A stretch of 64,000 nt of DNA from Anaerolineales bacterium (GCA_016932715.1 JAFGCG010000001.1:1-64000); one strand, 5' to 3'. Positions 18,461 to 29,837 are shown, counted from the first letter of the stretch. A program made the numbers and translations. The notes: generated by a model not told the origin, from the sequence alone.

Positions 18461-20548
18461 CTAATGCTGCGCGCCTTCAGCGGTTACAGGATGTTTTTCA
18501 CCCTGATGACCGTTAAATTGGACATACTTGCTATCCGCCAGACCATAGTCATATGGCTCGCCAACCACTTCGAACGGAACATCGTAGTTATGGACCGGCA
18601 TGGGTGAGGGCACCTGCCATTCAGGCGAGCGTGAATTCCAAACATTGCCTTCGGCTTTTTCACCATGCCTGATGCTATGGAAGAGATTGATCACGAAGAT
18701 CAGCACAGAAAGTGCAATGAGGAAACCAGCAATGGTCATCAGAAGATGCGTGAAATCAAACCCAAGAGCCGGATCATAATCCACAATCCGACGGCGCATG
18801 CCTCGCAGGCCAATGACCATCATGCCTAACGTCAGCACAAAGAACGAGGGGGTCATCAGCCAGAAGTGCACCTTGCCCCAGAATTCATTCATGCGGCGGC
18901 CGGTCGCTTTGGGGAACCAGAAATAGATCGCGGCGAAGAACGGGAAGATGAATCCGCCGAAAATCGTATCGTGGAAATGACCGACGATGAAATATGTGTC
19001 ATGCAGATGCAGGTCCAGCGCAATCGCAGCATTCGGGGGTCCCGTCAGACCGCCCAGTAGAAATACAATGATCGCGCCGAGCACGAAAAGCATCGGTGTC
19101 GGCGTCGTGATCTTGCCGCCCCAGATGGTCGCAACCCATGAGAAGAACTTCACACCGGTTGGCACAGCAACGAGCAGGGTGCTGTACATGAACGGGACCC
19201 GCAGGTATTCATTCATGCCCGAGGTGAACATGTGATGTGCCCAGACCGTGAAGCCGACCAGGGCAATCCCCAGGGAGGACATGGCAACCCAGCGATATCC
19301 GAACAAAGGTTTGCGGACGAAAACAGGCAAAAGTTCAGAGATGATTCCCAGCCCAGGCAGCACGAACACATACACAGCCGGGTGCGAATAGAACCAGAAG
19401 AGATGCTGGAACAGGACAGGGTTCCCCCCTTTTGCGGCATCAAAGAAACCCATGCCAAACAGACGCTGGAACATGACTAACTGGAAAGAGAGACCGATCA
19501 ACTGCGTAGCTGTAAGAGCAATGATCGAGGTCGCGACGGAAGCCCAGACAAAGATCGGCAGGCGCATGGCGCTCATACCTTTGGCGCGCATCCGCACTAC
19601 GGTCGCGATCACATTCAGTGAACCGAGGATGGACGACCAGCCCGCCGTGAAAACGCCCAGGAAGAACATCTGCATGCCCACCGGCGCACGCGCCGAAAGA
19701 GGCGGATAGCCCGTCCAACCGGTATCGAATCCACCCAGCACAAGGCTCATGAGAAGCAGCACGGAGGCGGGGACTGATATCCAGTAGGCAAAGGCGTTCA
19801 GACGAGGGAATGCCATATCGTGCGCGCCGACAAGGAAGGGCACGGCATAGTTCATGATCCCGGAAATCCCCAGCAGAATGGAAATGATCATGATGATGCC
19901 ATGCAACGACATGATCGTGTTGTAGAACTGGGGTCCCGTCTGGTTGAACAACTTGAAGGTGGTGGTCAGAAATTGCAACTGCGAGGCGGCGAGCTCCGTA
20001 CGGAAGATCAAAGCGAATGTACCGCCAATTGCGATCAATACCAGCGCAGTGACCGTATATTGAATGCCAATCACTTTATGGTCCAGCGAGACATCAAGAT
20101 ATTTCCCCCCGCCCGGTTCATCTTCATGATGCTCAGGGGTGTCGATGCCGCGCGCCCACTTCACCCAGTCAGCGACGACGCCAACGCCAAACATAAAAGT
20201 GACAACGCCTGTCAGCGCACCGAACACCCAGGCCGGTTCACTAAAAAAGAAGGTGCCGAATATCGTGTCACTACCCAGCAGCGCACGGATTCCCGTAACA
20301 AAGAACCCGCCCAACAGAGTTCCCACCACCTGCCAGACCAGGCCGCGCGTGATGCCGCGATAACCGTATATGCCAAAGAAGAAAGCCGTCACCGATACCA
20401 GGAGCGCAAAGGCTGAGGCAACCGAGCCGCTGTAATTGAGCGCCCCGGTCACCAGCAGATCCAGCCCCAATCCGATCCCGTACCCGATCATGCCCCCCAC
20501 CGCTAAAAGCAGCAGCCCTCTCCAAACGGAATTAAGTCTTCTCATCAT
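18461..20548 (-). CDS. Cytochrome c oxidase subunit I, A2 type, with N-terminal extension
   Basis: The catalytic subunit holds heme a and the heme a3-CuB site: MSLHGIIMI with the low-spin heme histidine, WFYSHPAVYVFVLPG with the A2-type YSHP motif replacing the helix VI glutamate, WAHHMFTSGM with the two CuB histidines, TGVKFFSW with the K-channel lysine, and DTYFIVGHFH. The family usually has about 520-560 residues; this one has 695. The surplus is an N-terminal extension of about 155 residues with four predicted helices ahead of the canonical start (KVIGIQYTVTALVLI). It lies between coxB and the fused subunit IV-III gene. Confidence 0.93.
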   Translation of the reverse strand: MMRRLNSVWRGLLLLAVGGMIGYGIGLGLDLLVTGALNYSGSVASAFALLVSVTAFFFGIYGYRGITRGLVWQVVGTLLGGFFVTGIRALLGSDTIFGTFFFSEPAWVFGALTGVVTFMFGVGVVADWVKWARGIDTPEHHEDEPGGGKYLDVSLDHKVIGIQYTVTALVLIAIGGTFALIFRTELAASQLQFLTTTFKLFNQTGPQFYNTIMSLHGIIMIISILLGISGIMNYAVPFLVGAHDMAFPRLNAFAYWISVPASVLLLMSLVLGGFDTGWTGYPPLSARAPVGMQMFFLGVFTAGWSSILGSLNVIATVVRMRAKGMSAMRLPIFVWASVATSIIALTATQLIGLSFQLVMFQRLFGMGFFDAAKGGNPVLFQHLFWFYSHPAVYVFVLPGLGIISELLPVFVRKPLFGYRWVAMSSLGIALVGFTVWAHHMFTSGMNEYLRVPFMYSTLLVAVPTGVKFFSWVATIWGGKITTPTPMLFVLGAIIVFLLGGLTGPPNAAIALDLHLHDTYFIVGHFHDTIFGGFIFPFFAAIYFWFPKATGRRMNEFWGKVHFWLMTPSFFVLTLGMMVIGLRGMRRRIVDYDPALGFDFTHLLMTIAGFLIALSVLIFVINLFHSIRHGEKAEGNVWNSRSPEWQVPSPMPVHNYDVPFEVVGEPYDYGLADSKYVQFNGHQGEKHPVTAEGAQH

Positions 20549-20561
20549 CTTCCTCCACGAA

Positions 20562-21578
20562 TTACTTCAGCGTCTTGATGTACGCGATGATGTCTGCGAT
20601 TTGTTCGTCGGTAAAATCATAGGCAGGCATGAGCTGGTTTTCGAAACCGGCTACGATCTTTGCCTGCGGCGCCCTGATCGACTCGTGAATATAGGCTTCA
20701 TCAGCAGTTACCACGCTGCCATCGGTCAGGGCTTCCTGCCTTCCAAATAGATTCAACCAGGTGGGACCGATCCCCGGCGAACCGTTGGTCGAATGACAAG
20801 CCACACAGCCGCTGGCGGCAACCAATGCCTCTCCCCGTCCTTCAGGAGTTTGGGAAGCCTCCTCAGCAAGCGCTAATTGTTCTGTCATCCAGGCATCGAA
20901 GTCCGCCTGTGAGGAGACAATCACGGGTTTTTCCATACTGTAGTGAGCCGTTCCACACAACTCAGCACAGCGGACCTTGTAATTTCCCTCCAGCGTCGGT
21001 GTGATGCGTAATTCGGTGATGCGGCCAGGCACCAGGTCCTGCTTGACGCGAAACTCGGGAACCCAGAACGAGTGGATCACATCATTCGAGGTCATTCGCA
21101 GGAGAACCTGCTTTCCGACCGGAAGATGCAGTTCATCAGAAACAACAGTTAAGCCATTCACAGGGGGATATTCAAATGTCCATGACCATTGCAGACCTGT
21201 TACATTCACTACCATGGCCTCGGGGTCGACCCGGCGGGTTTCCGCAAGATTGACCGCGCCCAAATAAGCAAACGCCATCACAACAAATAATGGGAGAATC
21301 GTCCACGTAATTTCTAATTTTGTATTTCCCTCCATATGTTCCGCATCTGTCGTATCGCCTTCCCTGCGGCGGAACACGATCAGGCTGTACACCAGCGGGA
21401 CCACGATCAATGCAAAAAGAAAGGACATGGCAATCACTTCGAGATTCCACATCCAATCGATATCGCTGGCCTGGGTACTTGCCTGAACAGGCATCAATCC
21501 GACAGAATCCAGGCCAATATAGATGAGAACGGCCATCACAATGACCAAAATTCCCACAATGACAAAATGTCGTTGCAT
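20562..21578 (-). CDS. Cytochrome c oxidase subunit II with fused cytochrome c (caa3 type)
   Basis: A 338-residue chain. Two helices precede a cupredoxin domain with the CuA ligand set CAELCGTAHYSM near residue 205 and the aromatic QWSWTFEYPP. A C-terminal cytochrome c domain follows, with CVACH near residue 255 and the distal methionine in QLMPAYDF. This fusion defines caa3 oxidases, in which the tethered heme c feeds CuA. A promoter-like pair lies at 21633-21661 and a good ribosome site (GAGGAGAG) precedes the ATG. It is the first gene of the cox operon. Confidence 0.95.
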   Translation of the reverse strand: MQRHFVIVGILVIVMAVLIYIGLDSVGLMPVQASTQASDIDWMWNLEVIAMSFLFALIVVPLVYSLIVFRRREGDTTDAEHMEGNTKLEITWTILPLFVVMAFAYLGAVNLAETRRVDPEAMVVNVTGLQWSWTFEYPPVNGLTVVSDELHLPVGKQVLLRMTSNDVIHSFWVPEFRVKQDLVPGRITELRITPTLEGNYKVRCAELCGTAHYSMEKPVIVSSQADFDAWMTEQLALAEEASQTPEGRGEALVAASGCVACHSTNGSPGIGPTWLNLFGRQEALTDGSVVTADEAYIHESIRAPQAKIVAGFENQLMPAYDFTDEQIADIIAYIKTLK

Positions 21579-21632
21579 ACGTTCTCTCTCCTCTTAAATT
21601 GAACAGGGACCACCCCAGTCCAAAACCGTCTT

Positions 21633-21661
21633 AATATACCAAATTTTCTCACATTTGTCAC
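21633..21661 (-). promoter_or_regulatory. Promoter of the caa3 oxidase operon
   Basis: On the minus strand GTGACA (21661-21656) and TATATT (21638-21633) are separated by 17 bases, about 55 bases upstream of the coxB start. Only one base of the -35 differs from consensus. Confidence 0.55.
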
Positions 21662-21716
21662 GAATTTCACAAGGAGGAAATTCGCACAACGCGAAGCTGA
21701 CGACGGTTGCGGTTTA

Positions 21717-22181
21717 CTAAGCTTCGCTCAGTGTCGAGAGCACTCCCGTGCTGTGTTCGGCAGGACGCACGTTCTCGAACACTTTTACGATCTCTCCATT
21801 TTTGTCGATGAGGAATGTGGTACGAAGCACGCCTTGATATTCCCGACCCATGAATTTCTTTGGTCCCCACACCTGATACAGATCACAAACTTTATGACTT
21901 TCATCCGCCAGCAGCGGGAACGGCAACTGAAATTTCTGCTTGAATTTCACGTGTGACTGGACATCATCCGGGCTTACGCCCAGGATCACAACACCAGCCT
22001 TTTCATAAGCGGAGTAATCGTCTCGGAAGTTACAGGCTTCTTTTGTGCAGCCCGGGGTATCATCCTTCGGATAAAAATACAGGAGGACATTCTTCCCGCG
22101 AAAATCAGACAATCTGCGCGGGGTATTTGTATCATCAGATAGCTCGAAATCAGGCGCAGGAATACCGGCAGGGAGTGGCAT
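21717..22181 (-). CDS. bcp: Thiol peroxidase of the PrxQ/Bcp family
   Basis: A 154-residue peroxiredoxin that reduces hydroperoxides using thioredoxin. The peroxidatic site is DDTPGCTKEACNFRDDY, with the second cysteine five residues later as in PrxQ, and VSPDDVQSHVKFKQKF and LPFPLLADE complete the fold. GAGGAG precedes the ATG, and a TATAAT at 22213-22208 on the minus strand is a possible -10. It lies just upstream of the oxidase operon on the same strand, consistent with oxidative stress defence in an aerobe. Confidence 0.93.
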   Translation of the reverse strand: MPLPAGIPAPDFELSDDTNTPRRLSDFRGKNVLLYFYPKDDTPGCTKEACNFRDDYSAYEKAGVVILGVSPDDVQSHVKFKQKFQLPFPLLADESHKVCDLYQVWGPKKFMGREYQGVLRTTFLIDKNGEIVKVFENVRPAEHSTGVLSTLSEA

Positions 22182-22222
22182 GAGTTGGTCTCCTCAATTA
22201 TGGCTGTATTATAACTTCAAAT

Positions 22223-22252
22223 AAAAAGCAACGCACCTTTATGGTGCGTTGC
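22223..22252 (-). terminator. Terminator after the lipoprotein cytochrome c
   Basis: GCAACGCACC (22228-22237) pairs perfectly with GGTGCGTTGC (22243-22252) around TTTAT, and the minus strand continues into a T-run. Confidence 0.88.
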
Positions 22253-22278
22253 AACGCTAGACTTTTGTACTGGTTCTG

Positions 22279-22689
22279 TTATTTCAATGTGCGAATAAAA
22301 GAGACGATCTGCCAGATCTGTTCCTCGCTCAAAATCCCCTTGAATGCCACCATCGATGTCCCGGGCTTGCCCTCACTGATCCGCCAGAACAGAAAGTCAT
22401 CGCCTGTCTGGGATTGCAGCGTTGCCAGATCGCGGGGCTTCGGATCGAGTGCCTGCCCGGCCGGTCCATCACCTTGTCCCCGAGGTCCATGACACATCTC
22501 ACAGTTCGTTCTGAATGTTTCCGCGCCTGCCTGCGCTGCCTCCGCTCCATAGGGATTCGTCAAGCCGGCATACTCCGATGGGACAGGAGCGAGGGGAGCA
22601 TTTTCATCTGCGGCGGATGAATTCTTATTCCCCTCACACGCCGCCAGCAGCAACATACTTGCCAACCACACAAAAACAATCCTTCTCAT
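22279..22689 (-). CDS. Lipoprotein cytochrome c
   Basis: A 136-residue protein with a lipobox-type signal (LASMLLLAAC), a low-complexity linker and one class I cytochrome c domain. The heme site is CEMCHGPRGQGDGP and the likely axial methionine is in GTSMVAFKGILSEEQIW. It would be anchored outside the membrane and could be an electron donor to the caa3 oxidase encoded nearby. It forms its own unit with a terminator on each side. Confidence 0.88.
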   Translation of the reverse strand: MRRIVFVWLASMLLLAACEGNKNSSAADENAPLAPVPSEYAGLTNPYGAEAAQAGAETFRTNCEMCHGPRGQGDGPAGQALDPKPRDLATLQSQTGDDFLFWRISEGKPGTSMVAFKGILSEEQIWQIVSFIRTLK

Positions 22690-22719
22690 GATCTATACCT
22701 TTCTCTCCTGGTCTGACCC

Positions 22720-22751
22720 GGCAAAAATAACCGCCACGAAGTCTGTGGCGG
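22720..22751 (-). terminator. Terminator after the receiver protein gene
   Basis: CCGCCAC (22731-22737) pairs with GTGGCGG (22745-22751), and on the minus strand the stem is followed by TTATTTTTGC. It is placed between the receiver gene and the cytochrome gene. Confidence 0.75.
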
Positions 22752-22778
22752 CTGTGAATCTTTGCAGAGCGAAGTCTC

Positions 22779-23150
22779 TTACTTCAAAACCTTAACCTTC
22801 TTCAAAGCCCCTTCCAGGGCGTCAATTGTGGCGGGTTTGATGAGCATGACATTGGCGCCAAGTTTCATCACTTTCTTGCGCGTCTCCGGCTGGTCATCCG
22901 ATGTGATCACAAAGACCGGCACGGGGATCAAGTTGGGTTCGCGGCGCAGGTATGCCAGGATCTCAATGCCATCCACCCCGGGCATATTAATATCGAGGCA
23001 GATGAATCTCGGTGTAAAACCACTCCCCAGAATCGACATCGCGGCGCTCGATCCATATGCCAGACGCGTCTTGTACCCTAGTACGTTCAACATTTGACTC
23101 AGAGCATCTGCTGTTGTGCGGTTGTCGTCGATGATCAGCGCTTCGGCCAT
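22779..23150 (-). CDS. Stand-alone CheY-like response regulator
   Basis: A 123-residue receiver domain with nothing attached: acidic pair IIDDNRT at the N-terminus, phosphorylatable aspartate in FICLDINMPGVDG near residue 53, the conserved serine/threonine in VFVITSDD and lysine in LIKPAT. Its ATG at 23150 directly abuts the TAG of the MoeA-like gene upstream, and its ribosome site GGAGGAT lies inside that gene, so the two are translationally coupled. No kinase is in the window. A similar orphan receiver is coupled to uvrC at 52886. Confidence 0.88.
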   Translation of the reverse strand: MAEALIIDDNRTTADALSQMLNVLGYKTRLAYGSSAAMSILGSGFTPRFICLDINMPGVDGIEILAYLRREPNLIPVPVFVITSDDQPETRKKVMKLGANVMLIKPATIDALEGALKKVKVLK

Positions 23151-25133
23151 CTAATCCTCCAAAATGACTGTGCCCATTACGGACACGTCATATCCTATTC
23201 GTTGAGATACAGCCTCTCGAAAACGGCGATCAGCCAAAAGCCCGAAGAGTGGCGCAAGCAGGTCGCTTTCCGCAAATTCCTTCGGGGCAACCAGATCATA
23301 TCGTTCCTGATAGAGTGGAATAAAATCCAGATCCAGTGCCTGCGCGGCGGCGGCGATTCCCAGCCCGCAATCCGCCCGACCAGAGGCTACAGCGGCTGCA
23401 ACTCCGAGATGAGTATACTCTTCTTGAGAATAGCCGACAATGCGTTCCGGCGGGATTGTCATCAAATTCAAATGATAATCGAGCAAAACACGCGTGCCCG
23501 CGCCCCGCTGCCGGTTCACAAACTGGACCTGGGGCCTGGCGAGGTCTTCCAGGCTTTTCACGCCTTTCGGGTTTCCGCGCCTGACGATGAGCCCCTGTTC
23601 CCGCCCCACGAGCGCCACCACCCTGACGGGGATACCCGGCATGTACTGGCGAATATACGAAATGTTATATTCACCCGTTGCAGTGTCAAGAAGATGGGAC
23701 CCGGCTACATGCGCCTCGCCGCGGCGCAGGGCGATCAAGCCGCCCTGTGAGCCCACGTTCGCGGAGGCGAGCCGGCGAGCGTGCTCGGCAAGAAACTGCG
23801 CCAGGAGGTCCAGCGTGAGGTCATGCGAGCCGATGCAAAAAATCGTCCGCTCGATTTCTGCCTTGCTGCGATACAAACGGACTTCGACCTGCGCGCCCGC
23901 CTCCAATCCCTGCACGCCGCGCGGGATGAGTGCCAGCCCATCCGCTTGCACGAGGGAGGTGATCACTCCGGCTCCCCGCGACAGCGGCGCGGCGAGGAGT
24001 TTCTCGCCCACTTTCCCGACCGCCACTCGCACGTAATCATCATCGCCTGGTGGAGAAACGATCTTGCGAGTCAATATCGCAGTTTCTGTTTGCATTTCGT
24101 TCCGCTTCCGCCCCAGCCACTTTGCGATCAACGGTTCGACGAAGATATCGACCGTCAACGCGGCAGAGACGGGGTAACCGGGAACGCCGACAATCGGGAC
24201 CACAGACGATGGACCATGGACCGCGGTCTGTGGTCGATGGTCTATCGTCCCCAAAATAACGGGATGACCCGGTCTCACAGCCACACCATGCACTAATAAC
24301 TGTCCTAGTTTCTCAACAACCTTCGCCGAGAAATCCTCCGCGCCGGCAGAGGAACCGGCATTCAACAAAACGAGATCATATTCACGCGCGGCTTCCTGAA
24401 CGCGCGCACAAATCAAAGCAAAGTCATCTTTTACGATCGGGTAGCGGGTCGGTTCGCCGCCCATGGATTTGATCTGCGCCGCGATGACCAGCGAGTTGTA
24501 TTCGAGAATATCGCCCGCCTTGAGGCTGCTCCCCAGCGGGACGAGTTCCGAACCCGTAGGCAGGATCGCCACTTTCGGTTTGCGGGCAACTTTAATATCC
24601 TGGTATCCCGCCGCGGCGACGGCGCCCAAATCGACGGGGCGCAAAACGTGACCCGCGGGCAAAACCAGTTGGGTTGCAACAATATCTTCCCCCAGCGGGC
24701 GGACGTGACTCCACGGGGCGACAGAGGCGCGGATGCGAATGGAAGCAGGTGAGCGAATCTCGTTCGTAATATTTCCGTCTTCATCCAGGGATTCGACATT
24801 CTCGATGGGGATGACCGCGTTCGTCCACTCAGGCAGGGGATCGCCCGTGTCCACGTACTCCGCCCCAGGTCCGATTCGAAGCGTGACGGGCTTGGATGGC
24901 AAAGCCTCATTCGTTCCAGCCGCCCGGACCGCGAATCCATCCATCGCAGAGGCGTGGTAGTGAGGCGAGGAAATCTTAGCCCAAACCGGCTCGGCGGTCA
25001 CGCGCCCCAGTGCATTTTCATCGAGAGGGATCGATTCCGTTCCAAGCACGCGCCACAAACCCACCTCTTGCAGAGCCTGCTGCAGGCGTCTTTGGGCTTC
25101 AGGGAGAGGGATATCGTGAAGATAGACCGACAT
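23151..25133 (-). CDS. MoeA-like molybdopterin molybdotransferase fused to a PBP-like domain
   Basis: Residues 1 to about 410 are MoeA, the step that inserts molybdate or tungstate into adenylated molybdopterin. Landmarks are SAMDGFAVRA, ILPTGSELV, NAGSSAGAEDF and GVPGYPVSA. Residues about 430-660 form a substrate-binding-like (type 2 PBP) domain with FCIGSHDLTLDLLAQFL, QFVNRQRGAGTRVLLDYHL and GRADCGLGIAAAA, similar to the molybdate- or pterin-sensing domains fused to MoeA in other bacteria. An extra loop at about residues 294-312 is encoded by a palindromic repeat. It is followed without a gap by a receiver gene. Confidence 0.88.
   Translation of the reverse strand: MSVYLHDIPLPEAQRRLQQALQEVGLWRVLGTESIPLDENALGRVTAEPVWAKISSPHYHASAMDGFAVRAAGTNEALPSKPVTLRIGPGAEYVDTGDPLPEWTNAVIPIENVESLDEDGNITNEIRSPASIRIRASVAPWSHVRPLGEDIVATQLVLPAGHVLRPVDLGAVAAAGYQDIKVARKPKVAILPTGSELVPLGSSLKAGDILEYNSLVIAAQIKSMGGEPTRYPIVKDDFALICARVQEAAREYDLVLLNAGSSAGAEDFSAKVVEKLGQLLVHGVAVRPGHPVILGTIDHRPQTAVHGPSSVVPIVGVPGYPVSAALTVDIFVEPLIAKWLGRKRNEMQTETAILTRKIVSPPGDDDYVRVAVGKVGEKLLAAPLSRGAGVITSLVQADGLALIPRGVQGLEAGAQVEVRLYRSKAEIERTIFCIGSHDLTLDLLAQFLAEHARRLASANVGSQGGLIALRRGEAHVAGSHLLDTATGEYNISYIRQYMPGIPVRVVALVGREQGLIVRRGNPKGVKSLEDLARPQVQFVNRQRGAGTRVLLDYHLNLMTIPPERIVGYSQEEYTHLGVAAAVASGRADCGLGIAAAAQALDLDFIPLYQERYDLVAPKEFAESDLLAPLFGLLADRRFREAVSQRIGYDVSVMGTVILED
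24198..24251. repeat. Family B palindrome inside the MoeA-PBP gene
   Basis: Perfect arms GACCACAGAC (24198-24207) and GTCTGTGGTC (24226-24235), followed by GATGGTCTATCGTC. Related GGACCGTGG/CCACGGTCC-like words occur at 44808-44834 and 45283-45315. Here it is read in frame as HRPQTAVHGPSS, an insertion not expected in MoeA. Confidence 0.7.
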
Positions 25134-25134
25134 A

Positions 25135-25176
25135 ACGATTTACGATTTGCGATTTACGATTTGCGATTGACGATTT
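25135..25176. repeat. Family A heptad array, six units
   Basis: Six tandem 7-base units of the form RCGATTK (ACGATTT, GCGATTT, GCGATTG) fill the gap upstream of the MoeA-PBP gene. A separate run of TTCATCC words follows near 25218-25240. Confidence 0.85.
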
Positions 25177-25238
25177 ATGCATCCAGCCATTTGTGCCGTG
25201 TGACTCATAACTCGGTTTTCATCCTTCATCCTTCATCC

Positions 25239-26678
25239 TTACGTTAACACTTCCACATCGTGCGGGCCCGACTCTTTCAGCCCCGCGCCGGTCATGCGCA
25301 CGAAGATCGCCTTCTGCTGGAAATCTTCGATCGAGTGTGCGCCGCTGTAACTCATCCCGGACTGTAATCCGCCGACCAGCTGGGTCAGCACTTCGCGCGC
25401 TTTGCCGCGATATGGGACCGCGGCTTCCACGCCTTCCGCGACGTAGTCTTCGATCTCTTCGTGGGTCAGGTCGTTGCCCTCGCGCTTGTTACGCTCGATG
25501 TTCGCTTCGAGCGATGCCATGCCGCGCGAGGCTTTGTAACGATGACCGCGCCGTGTCATGATCAGGCCCGGGCTTTCATCTGTTCCCGCGAGCAGACTCC
25601 CGATCATGGCAGTTTGTGCGCCGGCGGCGATCGCCTTCGCCAGGTCACCGGGCTGGCGAACGCCGCCATCCGCAATAATGGGAATCCTGTGTGCGCGTGC
25701 AGCTTCGGCGCATTCGATCACAGCCGTCAATTGCGGCACGCCGGAGCCAGCCACATTTCGGGTGATGCAAATCGAACCGGGTCCCACGCCGACCTTGACC
25801 GCGTCGACACCCGCCTCGATCAGACGTTTCGTACCGTCCGCGCTGGCAACGTTCCCGCCAATGATCTGCGCCTGAGAAAAATGTTTGCGAATACCCTTGA
25901 TCATTTCCACTTCGAGCTGCGAGTCGCCGTGCGCGATATCGACTACGATGCAATCGGCGCCCGCTTCGAGGACAGCTTCCACGCGGCGCATTTCCCTGTC
26001 GCGTACGCCGACGGCTGCGCCAACCGCCAGCCGTCCCTTTGCGTCTTTCGTCGCTTTGGGGAACTGTGTGATCTTCATAATATCCTTCAACGTCACCAGT
26101 CCTACCACGTTGCCCTTGTCATTGACCAGCGGAAGCTTCTCCACGCGGTACTCGTGCAAGAGTCGTTCGGCATCCTTCAATGACGTGTCTGGCGGTGCAG
26201 TGTGCACATTCCTCGACATGATGTCTGTCACGGGTTTATTCATGTCATTTTCGAATAACAAATCGCGCGTCGAAACGATGCCGATCAGCTTCTCATCCTC
26301 ATCCAGGATCAAAATTCCGCCCGTACCGGTTTCGTCGACAACGCGTTTCAGATCACCGACCGTATTCGTTTCCCGCATCATGATCGGTTTATCAACAATG
26401 AACGACTCAGCCTTCTTCACGCGCCCGATCTGACGCGCCTGCTCCGCGATCGTCATAAAGCGGTGGATGATCCCGATCCCGCCTTCGCGCGCCATGGTGA
26501 TCGCCATCTCGCTTTCCGTGACCACGTCCATGTTTGCGGAAACGATCGGCACCTGCAAAGCGATGTTCCTGGTCAGCCAGCTTCTTGTCGAAAGGGAGCG
26601 GCGCGATTCCACAGCGGAATATTGGGGTACGAGCAAAACATCATCGTACGTTAAAGCTGTTTCGGGCAAAATCTTCAT
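25239..26678 (-). CDS. guaB: IMP dehydrogenase
   Basis: A 479-residue enzyme that converts IMP to XMP with NAD, the committing step of GMP synthesis. The catalytic loop is GPGSICITRNVAGSG, with the active-site cysteine, and IADGGVRQPGDLAKAI, EGVEAAVPYRG and the C-terminal YSGAHSIEDF follow. Two CBS domains are inserted at about residues 95-205. The ATG has GAGGAG upstream. It is divergent from purB, so both AMP and GMP branches of purine synthesis (guaB, purB, purA) are clustered here. Confidence 0.96.
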   Translation of the reverse strand: MKILPETALTYDDVLLVPQYSAVESRRSLSTRSWLTRNIALQVPIVSANMDVVTESEMAITMAREGGIGIIHRFMTIAEQARQIGRVKKAESFIVDKPIMMRETNTVGDLKRVVDETGTGGILILDEDEKLIGIVSTRDLLFENDMNKPVTDIMSRNVHTAPPDTSLKDAERLLHEYRVEKLPLVNDKGNVVGLVTLKDIMKITQFPKATKDAKGRLAVGAAVGVRDREMRRVEAVLEAGADCIVVDIAHGDSQLEVEMIKGIRKHFSQAQIIGGNVASADGTKRLIEAGVDAVKVGVGPGSICITRNVAGSGVPQLTAVIECAEAARAHRIPIIADGGVRQPGDLAKAIAAGAQTAMIGSLLAGTDESPGLIMTRRGHRYKASRGMASLEANIERNKREGNDLTHEEIEDYVAEGVEAAVPYRGKAREVLTQLVGGLQSGMSYSGAHSIEDFQQKAIFVRMTGAGLKESGPHDVEVLT

Positions 26679-26709
26679 TGTGACTCCTCTAGATTCAGGT
26701 CGCCCGAAT

Positions 26710-26715
26710 TATAAT
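26710..26715 (+). promoter_or_regulatory. -10 element next to purB start (possible leaderless mRNA)
   Basis: TATAAT ends 8 bases before the ATG at 26724 and no ribosome site lies between. A transcript from this box would begin almost at the start codon. No convincing -35 is seen. Confidence 0.4.
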
Positions 26716-26723
26716 GCGTGACT

Positions 26724-29385
<2,662 letters not shown>

Positions 29386-29387
29386 GG

Positions 29388-29412
29388 AAGTGAAAAGTGA
29401 GAAGTGAAAAGT
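29388..29412. repeat. Family L words (GAAGTGAAAAGT)
   Basis: Two copies of GAAGTGAAAAGT flank a GA dinucleotide right after the purA stop. The same words on the opposite strand occur at 57590-57622 at the end of the M24 peptidase gene. Confidence 0.5.
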
Positions 29413-29449
29413 CCCTGCGGCAGCAACTCACGGCTCCCCAAAGGGTTGT

Positions 29450-29497
29450 CATTGGTAGAAACGTAACAAGCGAATTTTGTTTTCGTTTCTACCAATG
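29450..29497. repeat. Long perfect inverted repeat upstream of glsB
   Basis: CATTGGTAGAAACG (29450-29463) and CGTTTCTACCAATG (29484-29497) are perfect 14-base arms around 20 bases that contain an inner AACAA/TTGTT pairing. There is no T-run directly after the stem, so a simple terminator is unlikely. Confidence 0.75.
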
Positions 29498-29564
29498 AGC
29501 GGGAGCATGGTGCCCGCCCAGCAAGAATTGTCCAAACTATATTCGCACTTACTCGGAGGTAAAA

Positions 29565-29816
29565 ATGAACATCATCTTATGGATCATCTTCGGTGCCATC
29601 GCTGGATGGATTGCAAGCATCATCATGGGGAAAAACGCCCAAATGGGCGCTCTCGCCAACATCGTCGTGGGCATTGTCGGCGCCCTGCTCGGAGGCTGGA
29701 TCATGAGCCTCTTCGGCGCACAGGGCGTGACGGGATTCAACCTGACCAGTCTGCTCGTTGCCATATTGGGCGCGATCGTCCTGCTCTTCCTGGTGGGGTT
29801 AGTCCGCCGCCGCTGA
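29565..29816 (+). CDS. GlsB/YeaQ/YmgE family small membrane protein
   Basis: An 83-residue protein made of three glycine-rich helices: MNIILWIIFGAIAGWIASII, then NIVVGIVGALLGGWIMSLFG, then LLVAILGAIVLLFLVGLVRR. This is the transglycosylase-associated (GlsB/YeaQ) family, often induced by envelope or acid stress. GGAGG precedes the ATG. It stands alone between the long inverted repeat and a terminator. Confidence 0.88.
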   Translation: MNIILWIIFGAIAGWIASIIMGKNAQMGALANIVVGIVGALLGGWIMSLFGAQGVTGFNLTSLLVAILGAIVLLFLVGLVRRR

Positions 29817-29837
29817 TCGTACCTGATCAAATCGTCC

